A DNA stretch of 44,665 nucleotides from Bordetella parapertussis (GCA_945862265.1 CAMAXP010000037.1:1-44665); one strand, 5' to 3'; shown: positions 7,894 through 18,847, numbered from the stretch's first letter. A program made the numbers and translations. The notes: generated by a model from the letters alone, not told the origin.

Positions 7894-8670
7894 CTACTTG
7901 ATCGCGTCGAGGAGCTGGGCGAATACCTTCGGCGTCCCGGCGACGATGTCGCCGGACTCATACCAGTCGTCCTCGCCCTGGAGGCCGCCTACCAGGCCGC
8001 CCGCTTCCTTCACCAGCAGCGAGCCGGCGGCCATGTCCCATTTCGACAGGCCCATTTCCCAGAACCCGTCGAGCCGCCCGCAGGCCACGTAGGCGAGGTC
8101 GAGCGCCGCCGCGCCCGCGCGCCGCACGCCGGCGCTGGACTTCATCATCGTGCGCAGCTGCTTGGTGTAGAGGTCGAGGCGGGTGAGTTCCTTGAACGGG
8201 AAGCCCGTGCCGATGAGGCCGTCGCGCAGGTGCGCGCACTTGGTGACGCGCACGCGCCGGTCGTTGAGGAAGGCGCCGCGGCCCTTGGAGCCGGTGAACA
8301 GCTCGTTCTTCATCGGGTCGTAGATCACCGCGTGGGCGATCTGGCCGCGGTAGCGGATGCCGATCGACACGCAGTACTGCGGGAAGCCGTGGATGAAGTT
8401 GGTCGTGCCGTCCAGCGGGTCGATCACCCACGTGTACTCGTTCTTCGCGCCGCCGGCGTCCTCGCCGGATTCCTCGGCGAGGATCGCGTGCTCGGGGTAG
8501 GCCTGCTTGACGATGCCGATGATCGCGGCCTCGGCGGCCTTGTCGACCTCGGTGACGAAGTCGTTGGCCCGCTTTGACTGCACCTCGAATCCCCCGTTGA
8601 GTGATGCGCGATTGATGATCGCGCCTGCGCGCCGGGCTGCCTTGACGGCGGTGTTCAACATCGGGTGCAT
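7894..8670 (-). CDS. suhB: Inositol-1-monophosphatase / Nus factor SuhB
   Basis: A 258-residue protein starting at the ATG at 8670 ([13 protein letters not shown]), close to the E. coli length of 267. The metal-binding signatures of the family are all visible: 'DFVTEVD', 'ILAEESG' (Glu), '[12 protein letters not shown]' and, in the C-terminus, '[17 protein letters not shown]'. SuhB dephosphorylates inositol phosphates in vitro and also takes part in rRNA antitermination. It is divergent from trmJ with 64 bp between starts. This suhB/trmJ/cysE/isc order is common in beta- and gammaproteobacteria. Confidence 0.95.
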   Translation of the reverse strand: MHPMLNTAVKAARRAGAIINRASLNGGFEVQSKRANDFVTEVDKAAEAAIIGIVKQAYPEHAILAEESGEDAGGAKNEYTWVIDPLDGTTNFIHGFPQYCVSIGIRYRGQIAHAVIYDPMKNELFTGSKGRGAFLNDRRVRVTKCAHLRDGLIGTGFPFKELTRLDLYTKQLRTMMKSSAGVRRAGAAALDLAYVACGRLDGFWEMGLSKWDMAAGSLLVKEAGGLVGGLQGEDDWYESGDIVAGTPKVFAQLLDAIK

Positions 8671-8734
8671 GGTGTCTTCTTCAGAGCGGGTGTGAGGGCG
8701 TATTTTAACTGGAGCCACCCCGGTACACTTGCGC

Positions 8735-9484
8735 ATGGACGAAGACCTGCCGGCGAACCGCCTTTCAAGCATCCGCATCGTGCTCGTGCGCACCAGCCAT
8801 CCCGGCAATATCGGTTCGGCTGCGCGCGCGATGAAGAACATGGGCATACATTCGCTTGCGCTGGTGGCGCCCAAGCGCTTTCCCGATCCCGAGGCCGAGG
8901 CCCTCGCGAGCGGCGCCGACGATGTGCTTGCCGCTGCGCGCGTGTTCGACACGCTGCCCGAGGCGATCGGCGATTGCGTAGCCGCCTATGCGCTGTCGGC
9001 GCGGATGCGCGAGTGGGGTCCCGAGAACCTGGCCGTGCGCGAGGCCGCCCCGGCCGCGCTCAGCGATGCATCGGGCGGGCCGGTCGCCTTCGTGTTCGGC
9101 AACGAGGCGTCGGGCCTGACCAACGACGAACTGCTCGCCTGCCAGCGCCATGTGCGCATCCCGACTGACCCGGCGTGGAGTTCACTCAACCTGTCCCAGG
9201 CCGTGCAGGTGGTCGCCTACGAATTGCGCATGGCGGCCACTGCGGGTGCCATGCCCTCCGGACGGCCCGAACCGCTGGCGACCGTGGCTGATCTCGAAGC
9301 GCTTTATGCCCACCTCGAACAGGTCTCCATCGAGAGCGGATTTCTCGACCCGGCGAACCCGGGGAGGTTGCGCGATCGCTGGCGGCGGCTGTTTGCGAGG
9401 GCCCGCCCGGAGCGGGAAGAAGTGAACATAATCAGGGGGTTGATCCGCGCGCTCCTGAAGCGCCGGGAGGCACCCGGCGAATAG
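8735..9484 (+). CDS. trmJ: tRNA (cytidine/uridine-2'-O-)-methyltransferase TrmJ
   Basis: The protein has 249 residues from the ATG at 8735 (a TTG at 8729 is an alternative). It is a SPOUT-class methyltransferase that adds 2'-O-methyl to C/U32 of tRNAs. Seen motifs are '[19 protein letters not shown]' near the N-terminus (motif 1), '[15 protein letters not shown]' (motif 2, SAM-binding knot) and '[15 protein letters not shown]' (motif 3). The C-terminal helix-rich tail with '[14 protein letters not shown]' is typical of TrmJ. Its TAG stop lies inside an IscR-like sequence that begins at 9481. Confidence 0.95.
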   Translation: MDEDLPANRLSSIRIVLVRTSHPGNIGSAARAMKNMGIHSLALVAPKRFPDPEAEALASGADDVLAAARVFDTLPEAIGDCVAAYALSARMREWGPENLAVREAAPAALSDASGGPVAFVFGNEASGLTNDELLACQRHVRIPTDPAWSSLNLSQAVQVVAYELRMAATAGAMPSGRPEPLATVADLEALYAHLEQVSIESGFLDPANPGRLRDRWRRLFARARPEREEVNIIRGLIRALLKRREAPGE

Positions 9485-9505
9485 TTGACTAAAATGGTAG
9501 GCATT
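9481..9505. promoter_or_regulatory. IscR type 1-like site between trmJ and cysE relic
   Basis: The left half ATAGTTGACT and later GT/GGC positions match the type 1 IscR consensus at about 20 of 25 positions; the right half is weaker. It overlaps the trmJ stop codon and contains a -35-like TTGACT (9485-9490). No convincing -10 follows at the right distance. It resembles the second site before iscR. Confidence 0.35.
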
Positions 9506-9899
9506 TCTACCCGGCATCGAAATCCATCCGGGCGCGACAGTCGGCCGGCGCGTGTTCATCGACCACGGCATGGGCGTCGTGATCGGGCAGACCGCGGAGG
9601 TCGGCGACGACTGCACGCTGCATCACGGCGTCACCCTTGGCGGTACCTCATGGAGCGGCGGCAAGCGCCACCCTACGCTAGGCAAGGGCGTGGTCATAGG
9701 CGCGGAGGCCGTGCGCTTTTCCGCCTACGCGGTCGTGCAGGACCAGGACGATTCGTACGCGAAGGCCATCCGGACACTGGTCGAGCATTCCCAGGAACTC
9801 GACCAGACCGTGCAGGCGTTGCGCGCCAAACTGGATCGACTGGAGCGGGAACTGGCCGCGCATGAGACCGAGGCGGATCGCCTCAGGGCGGTGAAATGA
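9504..9899 (+). pseudogene. cysE: Serine O-acetyltransferase remnant (N-terminal truncation and internal deletion)
   Basis: The open frame from the stop at 9498-9500 to TGA at 9897-9899 encodes a recognisable CysE core: '[20 protein letters not shown]' then '[20 protein letters not shown]', with 'GVTLGGT' and '[16 protein letters not shown]'. The acetyl-transfer His residues (in DHGMG and KRHPT) remain. Missing are about 75 N-terminal residues, including any start codon, and about 50 residues of hexapeptide repeats between 'GVVIGA' and the family's C-terminal tail '[20 protein letters not shown]'. The first in-frame start would be GTG 9552. Normal betaproteobacterial CysE is about 250 residues. 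I judge it non-functional, unless the deletions are assembly errors. Confidence 0.8.
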
Positions 9900-9908
9900 A
9901 AGGGTTTA

Positions 9909-9942
9909 TTAGTTGACTGCGATTGTCGGGATTGGGTATACT
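9909..9942 (+). promoter_or_regulatory. isc operon promoter with overlapping IscR type 1-like site
   Basis: -35 TTGACT (9913-9918) and -10 TATACT (9937-9942) are separated by 18 bp, about 40 bp before the iscR ATG. An IscR type 1-like sequence spans 9909-9933: TTAGTTGACT, then GTCGGG in the second half, about 19 of 25 consensus positions. It covers the -35 and spacer, so holo-IscR bound there would repress its own operon, as known in E. coli. Confidence 0.65.
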
Positions 9943-9984
9943 TGAGCAATTAGATCGGGTATCAAGCACAATGAGGAAAAGCGC

Positions 9985-10455
9985 ATGAGACTCACGACCA
10001 AGGGCAGGTTTGCAGTGACGGCGATGGTGGATCTGGCCTTGCGCCAGACCGGCGGCCCGGTGACGCTTTCGACGATCAGCGAGCGGCAGCACATTTCGCT
10101 GTCCTACCTGGAGCAGTTGTTCGGCAAGCTGCGCCGGCACAAGCTCGTATCCAGCGTGCGCGGTCCGGGCGGCGGCTACAACCTCGCGCAGCCTTTGGAA
10201 ACCATGTCGGTCGCCGACATCATCCTCGCGGTGGACGAGCCGCTCGACGCGACCCAGTGTGCGGGCAAGGAAAACTGCAGCGATGGCGAGAAGCGCTGCA
10301 TGACGCACGAACTCTGGGCCACCCTCAATACCAAGATGTTCGAGTACCTCAGCGCGGTTACGCTGCAGGACCTCGTCGACCAGCAGAAGAAGCAGACCAA
10401 CGTGATCAAGGACCTCCGCCCGGGCGCCAAGTCCCCGGTAGGACTTGCAGCCTGA
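9985..10455 (+). CDS. iscR: Fe-S cluster-sensing transcriptional regulator IscR
   Basis: A 156-residue Rrf2-family winged-helix protein. The N-terminus '[20 protein letters not shown]' is nearly invariant in IscR, and '[11 protein letters not shown]' forms the wing. The [2Fe-2S] ligands Cys92, Cys98 and Cys105 with His108 occur in '[20 protein letters not shown]'; one extra residue separates the second and third Cys compared with E. coli. A GAGGAAAAG SD precedes the ATG at a good distance. It is the first gene of the isc operon; iscS starts 1 bp after its stop. Apo/holo IscR tunes ISC expression to cluster demand. Confidence 0.97.
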   Translation: MRLTTKGRFAVTAMVDLALRQTGGPVTLSTISERQHISLSYLEQLFGKLRRHKLVSSVRGPGGGYNLAQPLETMSVADIILAVDEPLDATQCAGKENCSDGEKRCMTHELWATLNTKMFEYLSAVTLQDLVDQQKKQTNVIKDLRPGAKSPVGLAA

Positions 10456-10456
10456 C

Positions 10457-11665
10457 ATGAACTATCCGATTTACCTCGATTACTCCGCGACCACGCCGGT
10501 TGACCCGCGCGTCGCGGCGAAGATGATCCCCTACCTCACCGAGCACTTCGGCAACCCGGCTTCGCGTTCGCACGCTTACGGCTGGAAAACCGAGGAGGCG
10601 GTGGAAGAGGCGAGGGGCCATGTCGCCGCACTGCTCGGCGCGGACCCGCGCGAAATCGTCTGGACCTCCGGTGCCACCGAGGGCAACAACCTCGCGATCA
10701 AGGGTGCCGCGCAGTTCTACAAGACCAAGGGCCGGCATCTCATCACCCAGAAGACCGAGCACAAGGCCACGCTCGACACGATGCGCGAGCTCGAGCGACA
10801 GGGCTTCGAGTGCACCTACCTCGATGTCGAGGAAAACGGGCTGGTCGACCTGGAGAAGTTCAAGGCGGCGATCCGCCCGGACACGATCCTCGCGTCGATC
10901 ATGATGGTGAACAACGAGATCGGCGTGATCCAGCCGATTGCCGCGATCGGCGAGATCTGCCGGGCGAAGGGGATCATCCTGCACTGTGACGCCGTGCAGG
11001 CCGTGGGCAAGGTCGGGATCGACCTGTCGACCCTCAAGGTCGACCTCATGACCATGACCGCGCACAAGATGTACGGCCCCAAGGGCATCGGGGCGCTCTA
11101 TGTGCGGCGCAAGCCCCGCGTGCGCATCGAGGCGCAGATCCACGGCGGCGGCCACGAGCGCGGATTCCGCTCCGGCACGCTGGCCACGCACCAGATCGTC
11201 GGCATGGGCGAGGCCGCGCGCATCGCCAAGGCCGAGATGGCCGCCGACAACGAGCGCATCCGCATGCTGCGCGACCGCCTCTGGAGGGAGCTGTCCGGGA
11301 TGGAGGCCGTGGTGCTCAACGGCGACCTCGAGCAGCGCATTCCCGGCAACCTCAACGTGAGCTTCAACTACGTCGAGGGCGAATCGCTGATCATGGCGAT
11401 CAAGGACATCGCGGTGTCCTCGGGCTCGGCCTGCACCTCGGCCTCGCTCGAGCCGTCCTACGTGCTGCGCGCGCTGGGCCGCTCGGACGAACTCGCGCAT
11501 TCCTCGATCCGCATGACCCTCGGCAAGTTCACGACCGTCGAGGAAGTCGATTTCGCGGCCAATCTGCTGAAGACCAAGGTTGCGAAACTGCGCGAACTGT
11601 CCCCGCTTTGGGATATGTACAAGGACGGTGTGGACCTGAGCACCGTACAGTGGGCTGCACACTAG
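10457..11665 (+). CDS. iscS: Cysteine desulfurase IscS
   Basis: A 402-residue class V PLP enzyme (E. coli 404). Motifs are '[14 protein letters not shown]' at the N-terminus, His103 in 'KTEHKATLD', the PLP lysine Lys204 in '[10 protein letters not shown]', and the mobile-loop catalytic Cys326 in '[17 protein letters not shown]'. It makes persulfide sulfur from cysteine for IscU, and in E. coli also for tRNA thiolation and as a selenium source. The last roles matter here because selD and selU lie close downstream. The ATG at 10457 follows the iscR stop by 1 bp. Confidence 0.98.
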   Translation: MNYPIYLDYSATTPVDPRVAAKMIPYLTEHFGNPASRSHAYGWKTEEAVEEARGHVAALLGADPREIVWTSGATEGNNLAIKGAAQFYKTKGRHLITQKTEHKATLDTMRELERQGFECTYLDVEENGLVDLEKFKAAIRPDTILASIMMVNNEIGVIQPIAAIGEICRAKGIILHCDAVQAVGKVGIDLSTLKVDLMTMTAHKMYGPKGIGALYVRRKPRVRIEAQIHGGGHERGFRSGTLATHQIVGMGEAARIAKAEMAADNERIRMLRDRLWRELSGMEAVVLNGDLEQRIPGNLNVSFNYVEGESLIMAIKDIAVSSGSACTSASLEPSYVLRALGRSDELAHSSIRMTLGKFTTVEEVDFAANLLKTKVAKLRELSPLWDMYKDGVDLSTVQWAAH

Positions 11666-11675
11666 GAGCACGGCA

Positions 11676-12089
11676 ATGGCATACAGCGACAAAGTCATCG
11701 ATCACTACGAGAACCCGCGCAACGTTGGGTCGTTCGAGAAGGGCGACGAGTCGGTCGGCACCGGCATGGTCGGCGCCCCGGCCTGCGGCGACGTGATGAA
11801 ACTGCAGATCAAGGTCGGCAAGGACGGCACGATCGAGGACGCGCGCTTCAAGACCTACGGGTGCGGCTCGGCGATCGCGTCGTCCTCGCTCATCACCGAA
11901 TGGGTCAAGGGCAAGACCCTCGACGAGGCCATGGGGATCAAGAACACCGAGATCGCCGCCGAGCTCGCGCTGCCGCCGGTCAAGATCCACTGCTCGATCC
12001 TCGCCGAGGACGCCATCAAGGCGGCCGTCGCGGACTACAAGCAGAAGCATGCCGCCGCCGCGCCCGAAAAACAGGCTGCGAACGGGTAA
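11676..12089 (+). CDS. iscU: Fe-S cluster assembly scaffold IscU
   Basis: A 137-residue scaffold that builds [2Fe-2S] clusters. The cluster ligands are visible: Cys37 and Asp39 ([10 protein letters not shown]), Cys63 ([10 protein letters not shown]), His105 and Cys106 ([10 protein letters not shown]). The HscA-recognition loop LPPVK is intact at 99-103. The last ~10 residues are a low-complexity Ala-rich tail, slightly longer than in E. coli (128 residues). It follows iscS after 10 bp. Confidence 0.98.
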   Translation: MAYSDKVIDHYENPRNVGSFEKGDESVGTGMVGAPACGDVMKLQIKVGKDGTIEDARFKTYGCGSAIASSSLITEWVKGKTLDEAMGIKNTEIAAELALPPVKIHCSILAEDAIKAAVADYKQKHAAAAPEKQAANG

Positions 12090-12093
12090 CGCC

Positions 12094-12417
12094 ATGGCCA
12101 TTACGCTGACCGAAAAAGCCGCCACCCACGTGAGCGGGTACCTGTCGCGGCGGGGCAAGGGCGTGGGCCTGCGCCTGGGCGTGCGGACCACCGGGTGTTC
12201 CGGCATGGCCTACAAGCTCGAATTCGCGGATGCCGTGAATCCGGACGACGTGCTGTTCGACAGCCATGGCGTGAAGGTGCTCGTCGACCCGAAAAGCCTG
12301 CCCTATATCGACGGCACCGAGCTCGACTACACCCGGGAAGGCCTGAACGAGGGATTCAAGTTCAGCAATCCCAACGTGAAGGACGAGTGCGGCTGCGGAG
12401 AGAGCTTCAACATCTAG
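12094..12417 (+). CDS. iscA: A-type Fe-S carrier IscA
   Basis: A 107-residue A-type carrier from the ATG at 12094 (an upstream in-frame start inside iscU is unlikely). The three conserved cysteines are Cys35 (TTGCSGMAY), Cys99 and Cys101 ([11 protein letters not shown]). It accepts and passes Fe-S clusters or iron to apo-proteins. It lies 4 bp after iscU. Directly behind it comes the longest gap of the operon, with a terminator-like hairpin before hscB. Confidence 0.97.
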   Translation: MAITLTEKAATHVSGYLSRRGKGVGLRLGVRTTGCSGMAYKLEFADAVNPDDVLFDSHGVKVLVDPKSLPYIDGTELDYTREGLNEGFKFSNPNVKDECGCGESFNI

Positions 12418-12512
12418 GGTTAGAATAACGATTGCACGACCCTCGCGTAGCCGGCCGACTGGCGGCATGCGCTGGCGGAGGCGCGTGGGAGGTCTGTGCA
12501 AATTGCAAGCGA

Positions 12513-12532
12513 GGGGGCGAAAGCCCCCTTTT
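12513..12532 (+). terminator. Terminator-like hairpin between iscA and hscB
   Basis: GGGGGC (12513-12518), GAAA tetraloop, GCCCCC (12523-12528) and TTTT (12529-12532) form a compact, perfect 6-bp GC stem with a short U-run, ending 8 nt before the hscB ATG. It could attenuate transcription so the chaperone genes are made at a lower level than iscRSUA. It would lie inside the hscB reading frame if the GTG at 12496 is the start. Confidence 0.55.
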
Positions 12533-12540
12533 CATTCCTG

Positions 12541-13068
12541 ATGACATTGAACAACATCGCGCAGGATCACTTTTCTCTCTTCGGCCTCCCTAAGGCTTAC
12601 GTGCTGGATGCGGTCGCCCTCGAGCGGGCCTACCGCGAAATCCAGGCGCGCATCCACCCGGACAAGTTCGTCAACGCCGGCGAAGCAGAGAAGCGCGCTT
12701 CCATGCAGTGGAGCACGCGCGTGAACGAGGCCTACCGGATGCTCAAGGACCCGGTGCTGCGCGCCAAGTACCTGCTGGAGCAGGCGGGACATGATGTCGG
12801 CTTCGAGACCAACACGGCGATGGCCCCCGCTTTCCTGATGCGCCAGATGGAGTTGCGCGAGTCGCTCGAGGAGGCCCATGACGCCGCGGCGCTTGACCAG
12901 CTCTCGGCGCAGCTTGCGCGTGACCGGCAGCGGCTCGAGGCGATCCTGGCCGCCAAGATCGATACCGAAAAGGACCCGGCTGCGGCAGTCGGCGTAGTGC
13001 GCGAACTGCAGTTCCTCACCCGGTTCGGCGAGGAAGTCGGCGCCGCTTACGAGGCGCTGGACGAGTAA
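12541..13068 (+). CDS. hscB: Co-chaperone HscB (J-protein for HscA)
   Basis: A 175-residue protein (E. coli 171) with an N-terminal J domain, whose '[16 protein letters not shown]' carries the HPD tripeptide that stimulates the HscA ATPase, and a C-terminal three-helix domain that binds IscU ('[14 protein letters not shown]'). The ATG at 12541 has no clear SD, because the hairpin at 12513-12528 and its T-run lie directly upstream. A GTG at 12496 with a strong GGGAGG SD (12487-12492) would add 15 residues and place the hairpin in the coding region. The start is therefore uncertain; family alignments favour 12541. Confidence 0.93.
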   Translation: MTLNNIAQDHFSLFGLPKAYVLDAVALERAYREIQARIHPDKFVNAGEAEKRASMQWSTRVNEAYRMLKDPVLRAKYLLEQAGHDVGFETNTAMAPAFLMRQMELRESLEEAHDAAALDQLSAQLARDRQRLEAILAAKIDTEKDPAAAVGVVRELQFLTRFGEEVGAAYEALDE

Positions 13069-13087
13069 TGGCCGCAAAGGAACACTG

Positions 13088-14956
<1,869 letters not shown>

Positions 14957-15298
14957 ATGACGAAGCTTTCCGTACTGCCCCACGAGTCCCTGTGCCCCGA
15001 AGGGGTCCAGTTCGATGCGAAGCCCGGCACGTCCATCTGCGACGCCTTGCTGGCCAACGGCATCGCCATCGAGCACGCCTGCGAGAAGTCCTGCGCATGC
15101 ACGACCTGCCACGTGGTCGTCCGCAGGGGCGGGGCGTCGCTGGCCGAGGCGACCGAGTCCGAGGAGGATATGCTCGACAAGGCCTGGGGGCTCGAGGCGC
15201 AGTCGCGCCTGTCGTGCCAGGCGCTGGTGGCGGGCGAAGACCTTACAATCGAGATCCCGAAGTACACCATCAACCATGCCCGTGAGCTGCACTCATGA
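14957..15298 (+). CDS. fdx: ISC-type [2Fe-2S] ferredoxin Fdx
   Basis: A 113-residue adrenodoxin-like ferredoxin. The four cluster cysteines are in '[15 protein letters not shown]' (CX5CX2C) and, about 35 residues on, 'RLSCQAL'. It delivers electrons for cluster assembly on IscU. The start codon directly follows the hscA stop, and its end overlaps iscX (ATGA at 15295-15298). Confidence 0.96.
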   Translation: MTKLSVLPHESLCPEGVQFDAKPGTSICDALLANGIAIEHACEKSCACTTCHVVVRRGGASLAEATESEEDMLDKAWGLEAQSRLSCQALVAGEDLTIEIPKYTINHARELHS

Positions 15299-15489
15299 AA
15301 TGGACTGACTCCCGCGAGATCGCGATCGCGTTGTGTGACGCTCATCCGGACGTCGATCCGCAGATGGTGCGCTTCACCGACCTGCATCGCTGGGTCACGG
15401 AGCTTCCCGGTTTTGCGGACGACCCGCAGAAGTCCGGGGAGAAGATCCTCGAAGCGATCCAGATGCTCTGGATTGAAGAATCCGACTGA
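15295..15489 (+). CDS. iscX: ISC accessory protein IscX
   Basis: A 64-residue acidic protein of the IscX/YfhJ family ('[20 protein letters not shown]' and '[16 protein letters not shown]'). It binds IscS and iron and slows or tunes cluster assembly. Start overlaps fdx by 4 bp. Its last 17 bp overlap the best start of the SelD fusion gene. Confidence 0.95.
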   Translation: MKWTDSREIAIALCDAHPDVDPQMVRFTDLHRWVTELPGFADDPQKSGEKILEAIQMLWIEESD

Positions 15490-17752
15490 CTCGCCGGTAT
15501 TGCGGGACATCGTGCTCGTTGGCGGCGGGCACAGCCATGTCGGCGTGCTCAAGCGCTTCGGAATGCATCCCGTTCCGGGCGTGCGCCTGACGGTCATCTG
15601 CCGCGATACCCACACGCCTTACTCCGGGATGCTCCCCGGCTACATCGCCGGGCATTACTCGTATGACGACGTGCACATCGACCTGCGGCGACTGGCCGCG
15701 TTCGCCGGGGCGCGTTTCTATCGCGATGAGGCCATCGCCCTGGACCGGGCGGGAAAGAAGGTACTGTGCCGCAGCCGCCCGCCGGTGCCCTACGACCTGT
15801 TGTCGATCAACATCGGCTCGACCCCGATGCTCGCCAACGTGGCGGGCGCGGCCGAGCACGCCATCCCCGTCAAGCCCATCCATGCCTTCAACCAGCGCTG
15901 GCTCGCGCTGCTCGAGCGGGTCGTCCGCCATTCCGGTGCGATGAACATCGCCGTCGTCGGGGCCGGGGCCGGGGGCGTCGAGCTGACGCTGGCCATGCAA
16001 TACCGGCTGCGCAACGAATTGCGCGCCGCAGGGCGGGATCCGCAAGACCTGCACTTCCACCTGCTGGATTCGGGCAGCGCCATCCTGCCGACGCACAACG
16101 GCGCGGTACGCGATGCCTTCGAGGCAGTGCTGCGCGATCGGGGTGTCCAGCTGCACCGGAATGCGCGCGTCGACCGGGTCGATGCGGGACAACTTCGTAC
16201 CGTGGACGCGGCAGTCGTGAGGGCCGACGAGGTCGTGTGGGTGACCCGCGCGTCGGGGGCGCCCTGGCTGCGTGACACGGGCCTCGCGCTGGACGCGGCC
16301 GGCTTCATCGAGGTGAAGGACACGCTGCAGACGGCGACGGATCCGGAGGTCTTCGCTGCGGGAGACATCGCGGCAATGGTCGGCCAGCCGCGCGAAAAGG
16401 CGGGCGTGTTCGCGGTGCGCCAGGGGCCGCCGCTGGCGGAGAACCTGCGCCGCGCAGTCGAAGGGCGGCCGTTGCGCCCTTATCGGGCGCAGCGCCACTG
16501 GCTGGCCCTGATCAGCACCGGGGACAAGTACGCCGTTGCTTCGCGCCGCGGATTGCATTTTCAGGGCGCCTGGGTCTGGCGCTGGAAAGACTGGATTGAC
16601 CGCCGCTTCATGCGCCGGTTCAGCGAGTTTCCCGCGATGCAGGAGGCCGCTCCCGCACAGGCTTCTGCGGTGCGGCTCGAAGGTGAGGAGGCGGCGCAGG
16701 CGTTGTCGGCGATCGCCATGCGCTGCGGCGGGTGCGGGGCCAAGGTCGGCGCGACAGTGCTGTCGCGCGCGTTGGGCGGGCTGCATCCGGTAGAGCGCCC
16801 CGATGTCCTGATCGGGTTGCATTCGCCCGACGACGCCGCAGTCGTACGCGTGCCTCCCGGCAAGGCGATGGTGCACACGGTGGATTTCTTCCGTGCGTTC
16901 ATCGACGATCCCTATGTGTTCGGCAAGGTTGCGGCGAACCATGCGTTGGGCGACATCTTCGCGATGGGTGCGGAAGCGCAGTCCGCGACGGCGATCGTCA
17001 CCGTGCCGCCGGGTTTGGAGGCCAAGGTCGAGGACGTACTGACGCAGATGATGTCGGGGGCCATCGAGGTCCTCAATGCGGCCGGTTGCGCTCTAGTGGG
17101 CGGGCACACGGGCGAGGGCGCGGAGCTGGCAATGGGGTTTGCGGTCAACGGCCTGATCGACGAAACCATGGGCACGGTACTGCGCAAGGGCGGCATGCGC
17201 CCGGGCGACGTGCTGCTGCTGACCAAGCCGATCGGTACCGGCACGCTGTTTGCGGCGCATGCGCAGTTCGGCGCGCGGGGGCGCTGGATCGATGCGGCGC
17301 TCGACTCGATGTGCCAGTCCAACCGGATCGGCGCGCAGGTCCTGCTCGCGCATGGCGCCACGGCCTGCACCGATCTCACCGGCTTCGGCCTGCTCGGGCA
17401 CCTGGTCGAGATGACGCGGCCCTCAGGCGTGGATGCGGAACTGAGCCTTTCGGCACTGCCGGTGCTCGACGGGGCCGAGGACACCGTCGCGGCCGGGATC
17501 CTCAGTTCACTGCAGCCCGCCAACGTCCGCCTGCGGCGCGCATTGCGCGACCAGGCGGCGTGGGTCGATTCTCCCCGCTACCCGCTCCTGTTCGACCCGC
17601 AGACCGCGGGTGGGTTGCTTGCCAGTATCCCCGCCGACCGTGCCGACGCCTGTATCGATGCGTTGCGCTCGGCGGGCTACGCGCAGGCTGCGACGATCGG
17701 CCGCGTGCTCCCGCAGGGGGATGCGCTGGCGCCGATCGTCCTCGTGGCCTAG
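15473..17752 (+). CDS. selD: Fusion of NADH dehydrogenase-like FAD oxidoreductase with selenide, water dikinase (SelD)
   Basis: About 759 residues. Residues ~1-390 are a pyridine nucleotide-disulfide-type flavoprotein: '[15 protein letters not shown]' binds FAD, '[18 protein letters not shown]' NAD(P)H, and '[11 protein letters not shown]' the second FAD motif. From ~residue 410 comes selenophosphate synthetase, with the catalytic pair Cys421/Lys424 in '[10 protein letters not shown]' (Cys, not selenocysteine), '[20 protein letters not shown]', '[12 protein letters not shown]' and a full C-terminal ATP-binding domain. SelD makes selenophosphate from selenide and ATP. This fusion architecture is known in several bacteria, and the flavin part may reduce the selenium donor. 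TTG 15473 (overlapping iscX by 17 bp) or TTG 15500 are the likely starts. It is probably co-transcribed with isc. Confidence 0.9.
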   Translation: MKNPTDSPVLRDIVLVGGGHSHVGVLKRFGMHPVPGVRLTVICRDTHTPYSGMLPGYIAGHYSYDDVHIDLRRLAAFAGARFYRDEAIALDRAGKKVLCRSRPPVPYDLLSINIGSTPMLANVAGAAEHAIPVKPIHAFNQRWLALLERVVRHSGAMNIAVVGAGAGGVELTLAMQYRLRNELRAAGRDPQDLHFHLLDSGSAILPTHNGAVRDAFEAVLRDRGVQLHRNARVDRVDAGQLRTVDAAVVRADEVVWVTRASGAPWLRDTGLALDAAGFIEVKDTLQTATDPEVFAAGDIAAMVGQPREKAGVFAVRQGPPLAENLRRAVEGRPLRPYRAQRHWLALISTGDKYAVASRRGLHFQGAWVWRWKDWIDRRFMRRFSEFPAMQEAAPAQASAVRLEGEEAAQALSAIAMRCGGCGAKVGATVLSRALGGLHPVERPDVLIGLHSPDDAAVVRVPPGKAMVHTVDFFRAFIDDPYVFGKVAANHALGDIFAMGAEAQSATAIVTVPPGLEAKVEDVLTQMMSGAIEVLNAAGCALVGGHTGEGAELAMGFAVNGLIDETMGTVLRKGGMRPGDVLLLTKPIGTGTLFAAHAQFGARGRWIDAALDSMCQSNRIGAQVLLAHGATACTDLTGFGLLGHLVEMTRPSGVDAELSLSALPVLDGAEDTVAAGILSSLQPANVRLRRALRDQAAWVDSPRYPLLFDPQTAGGLLASIPADRADACIDALRSAGYAQAATIGRVLPQGDALAPIVLVA

Positions 17753-17772
17753 GGCTTGGCGATGAACAGGTA

Positions 17773-17856
17773 TTAGGCGAACAGCCCGGCAAGGCACAGC
17801 GCGATGTTCTCGCCGATGTACTGTAACAGCGTGCTGGTGGCCTGCATGTTTGCCAT
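17773..17856 (-). CDS. Possible 27-residue hydrophobic small protein
   Basis: An ATG at 17856, preceded by the strong SD GAGGGAGA, opens a 27-codon frame ending TAA at 17773-17775. The product begins MANMQATSTLLQYIGENIAL and ends in the hydrophobic CLAGLFA, so its second half could insert in the membrane. It starts 16 bp after the stop of the DsbA-fold gene on the same strand and so could be the last cistron of the selU operon. I do not recognise it. It may also be the collapsed remnant of a larger gene. Confidence 0.4.
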   Translation of the reverse strand: MANMQATSTLLQYIGENIALCLAGLFA

Positions 17857-17872
17857 GGTCTCCCTCGTGCGG

Positions 17873-18847
17873 TCAGGGCCCGAAGCTTGAGCGGATCTGG
17901 ATGCCCCAGTGCCCGTCATTGAGCGTCAGGATGTACAGCGATTCATAGACGCCGAGCGTGCTGCCGTCGGTGCGGTAGCGCGTATAGGTGACGGCCATGT
18001 GGACCTTGGTGTCGTTGCGCTGCACGATCTTCCTTTCGTTCCAGGCGCTGTGGCTCCAGTTGTCCTGCTTCCTCAGGCGCTCAAAGAGGGTCATGGGATT
18101 GCTGCCCGGCTTCTCGTAGGCCGTAACTGTGCCGCCGGCGAGCCGGACGTGCGGAAAGTGCATGGCCGCGTCCATGGCGGCGGCGTCGTAGGCATTGAGG
18201 CCCGCCATGAAGCGGTCCAGCGCGTCCATGCAGCCGGCGAGCACGGCATCGGGCTCTTCGACCAATCGGTCCGCGACGAAGTCGAGGCGGTCCTGGCCGA
18301 AATAGAGCGCGCCGTCGACGAAGAACGTGGGTGCGCCGAACACGCCGCGCTCCACGGCTTGCTGGGTGACGGTCTTCAGGCGGTCCTTGACCGCGGGGTC
18401 GACGACCAGCGCCTGGAATTCCGCGGGATCGAAGCCGGCCTCCTGCAGCACCGCGCCGATCCCGGCCGGGTCGCCCATGTTGCGCTGGTGTTCCCACATC
18501 GCGCGGAACATCGCCGCGACGTAGCGTTCGAAATCCTGCGGCCGCCGCATCTGCACACCGACCGCGCCGCGCATGAGCGGGAGCGTGTTGATCGGGAAGT
18601 GGGGATTGCGCACGTACGGTGCGCCGTAGCGCGCCGCCCAGCGGGGCAGGTCGTCCTGCATCCAGCGTCCCTTGGCGGCAACTTCGACCGGGCTGCGATT
18701 GCTGGTGGCCTGGAATACGCCGCCCAGCAGCATCGGGCGCCAGTCGATGGTCGCGCCGCGGGCCGCGGCGATCTTCGGCAGCTGGAACCAGGCGAGGTAG
18801 CTCGCGGGGCTGCCGAAGTCGAACCAGAATTCCACGGTCTTCGCCAT
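17873..18847 (-). CDS. DsbA-fold 2-hydroxychromene-2-carboxylate isomerase-like protein fused to an NTF2-like domain
   Basis: The protein has 324 residues from the ATG at 18847. Residues ~1-205 form a kappa-GST/HCCA-isomerase DsbA fold: 'VEFWFDFGSPASYLAWFQLP' places the glutathione-contacting Ser where thiol oxidases have a Cys, 'ERGVFGAPTFFVDG' contains the cis-Pro, and 'YFGQDRLDFVADRL' closes the fold. Residues ~215-324 ('DALDRFMAGLNAYDAAAMD' to 'GHWGIQIRSSFGP') look like a SnoaL/NTF2-like domain. The fusion is unusual. Its start overlaps the SDR stop by 1 bp, so the pair is co-translated. The substrate is unknown; glutathione-dependent isomerisation is the family role. Confidence 0.78.
   Translation of the reverse strand: MAKTVEFWFDFGSPASYLAWFQLPKIAAARGATIDWRPMLLGGVFQATSNRSPVEVAAKGRWMQDDLPRWAARYGAPYVRNPHFPINTLPLMRGAVGVQMRRPQDFERYVAAMFRAMWEHQRNMGDPAGIGAVLQEAGFDPAEFQALVVDPAVKDRLKTVTQQAVERGVFGAPTFFVDGALYFGQDRLDFVADRLVEEPDAVLAGCMDALDRFMAGLNAYDAAAMDAAMHFPHVRLAGGTVTAYEKPGSNPMTLFERLRKQDNWSHSAWNERKIVQRNDTKVHMAVTYTRYRTDGSTLGVYESLYILTLNDGHWGIQIRSSFGP

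Noticed and set aside
16727..16746. Possible selenocysteine in SelD
   Set aside because: The catalytic codon at 16733-16735 is TGC (Cys), and no in-frame TGA occurs in the gene, so no recoding is needed.
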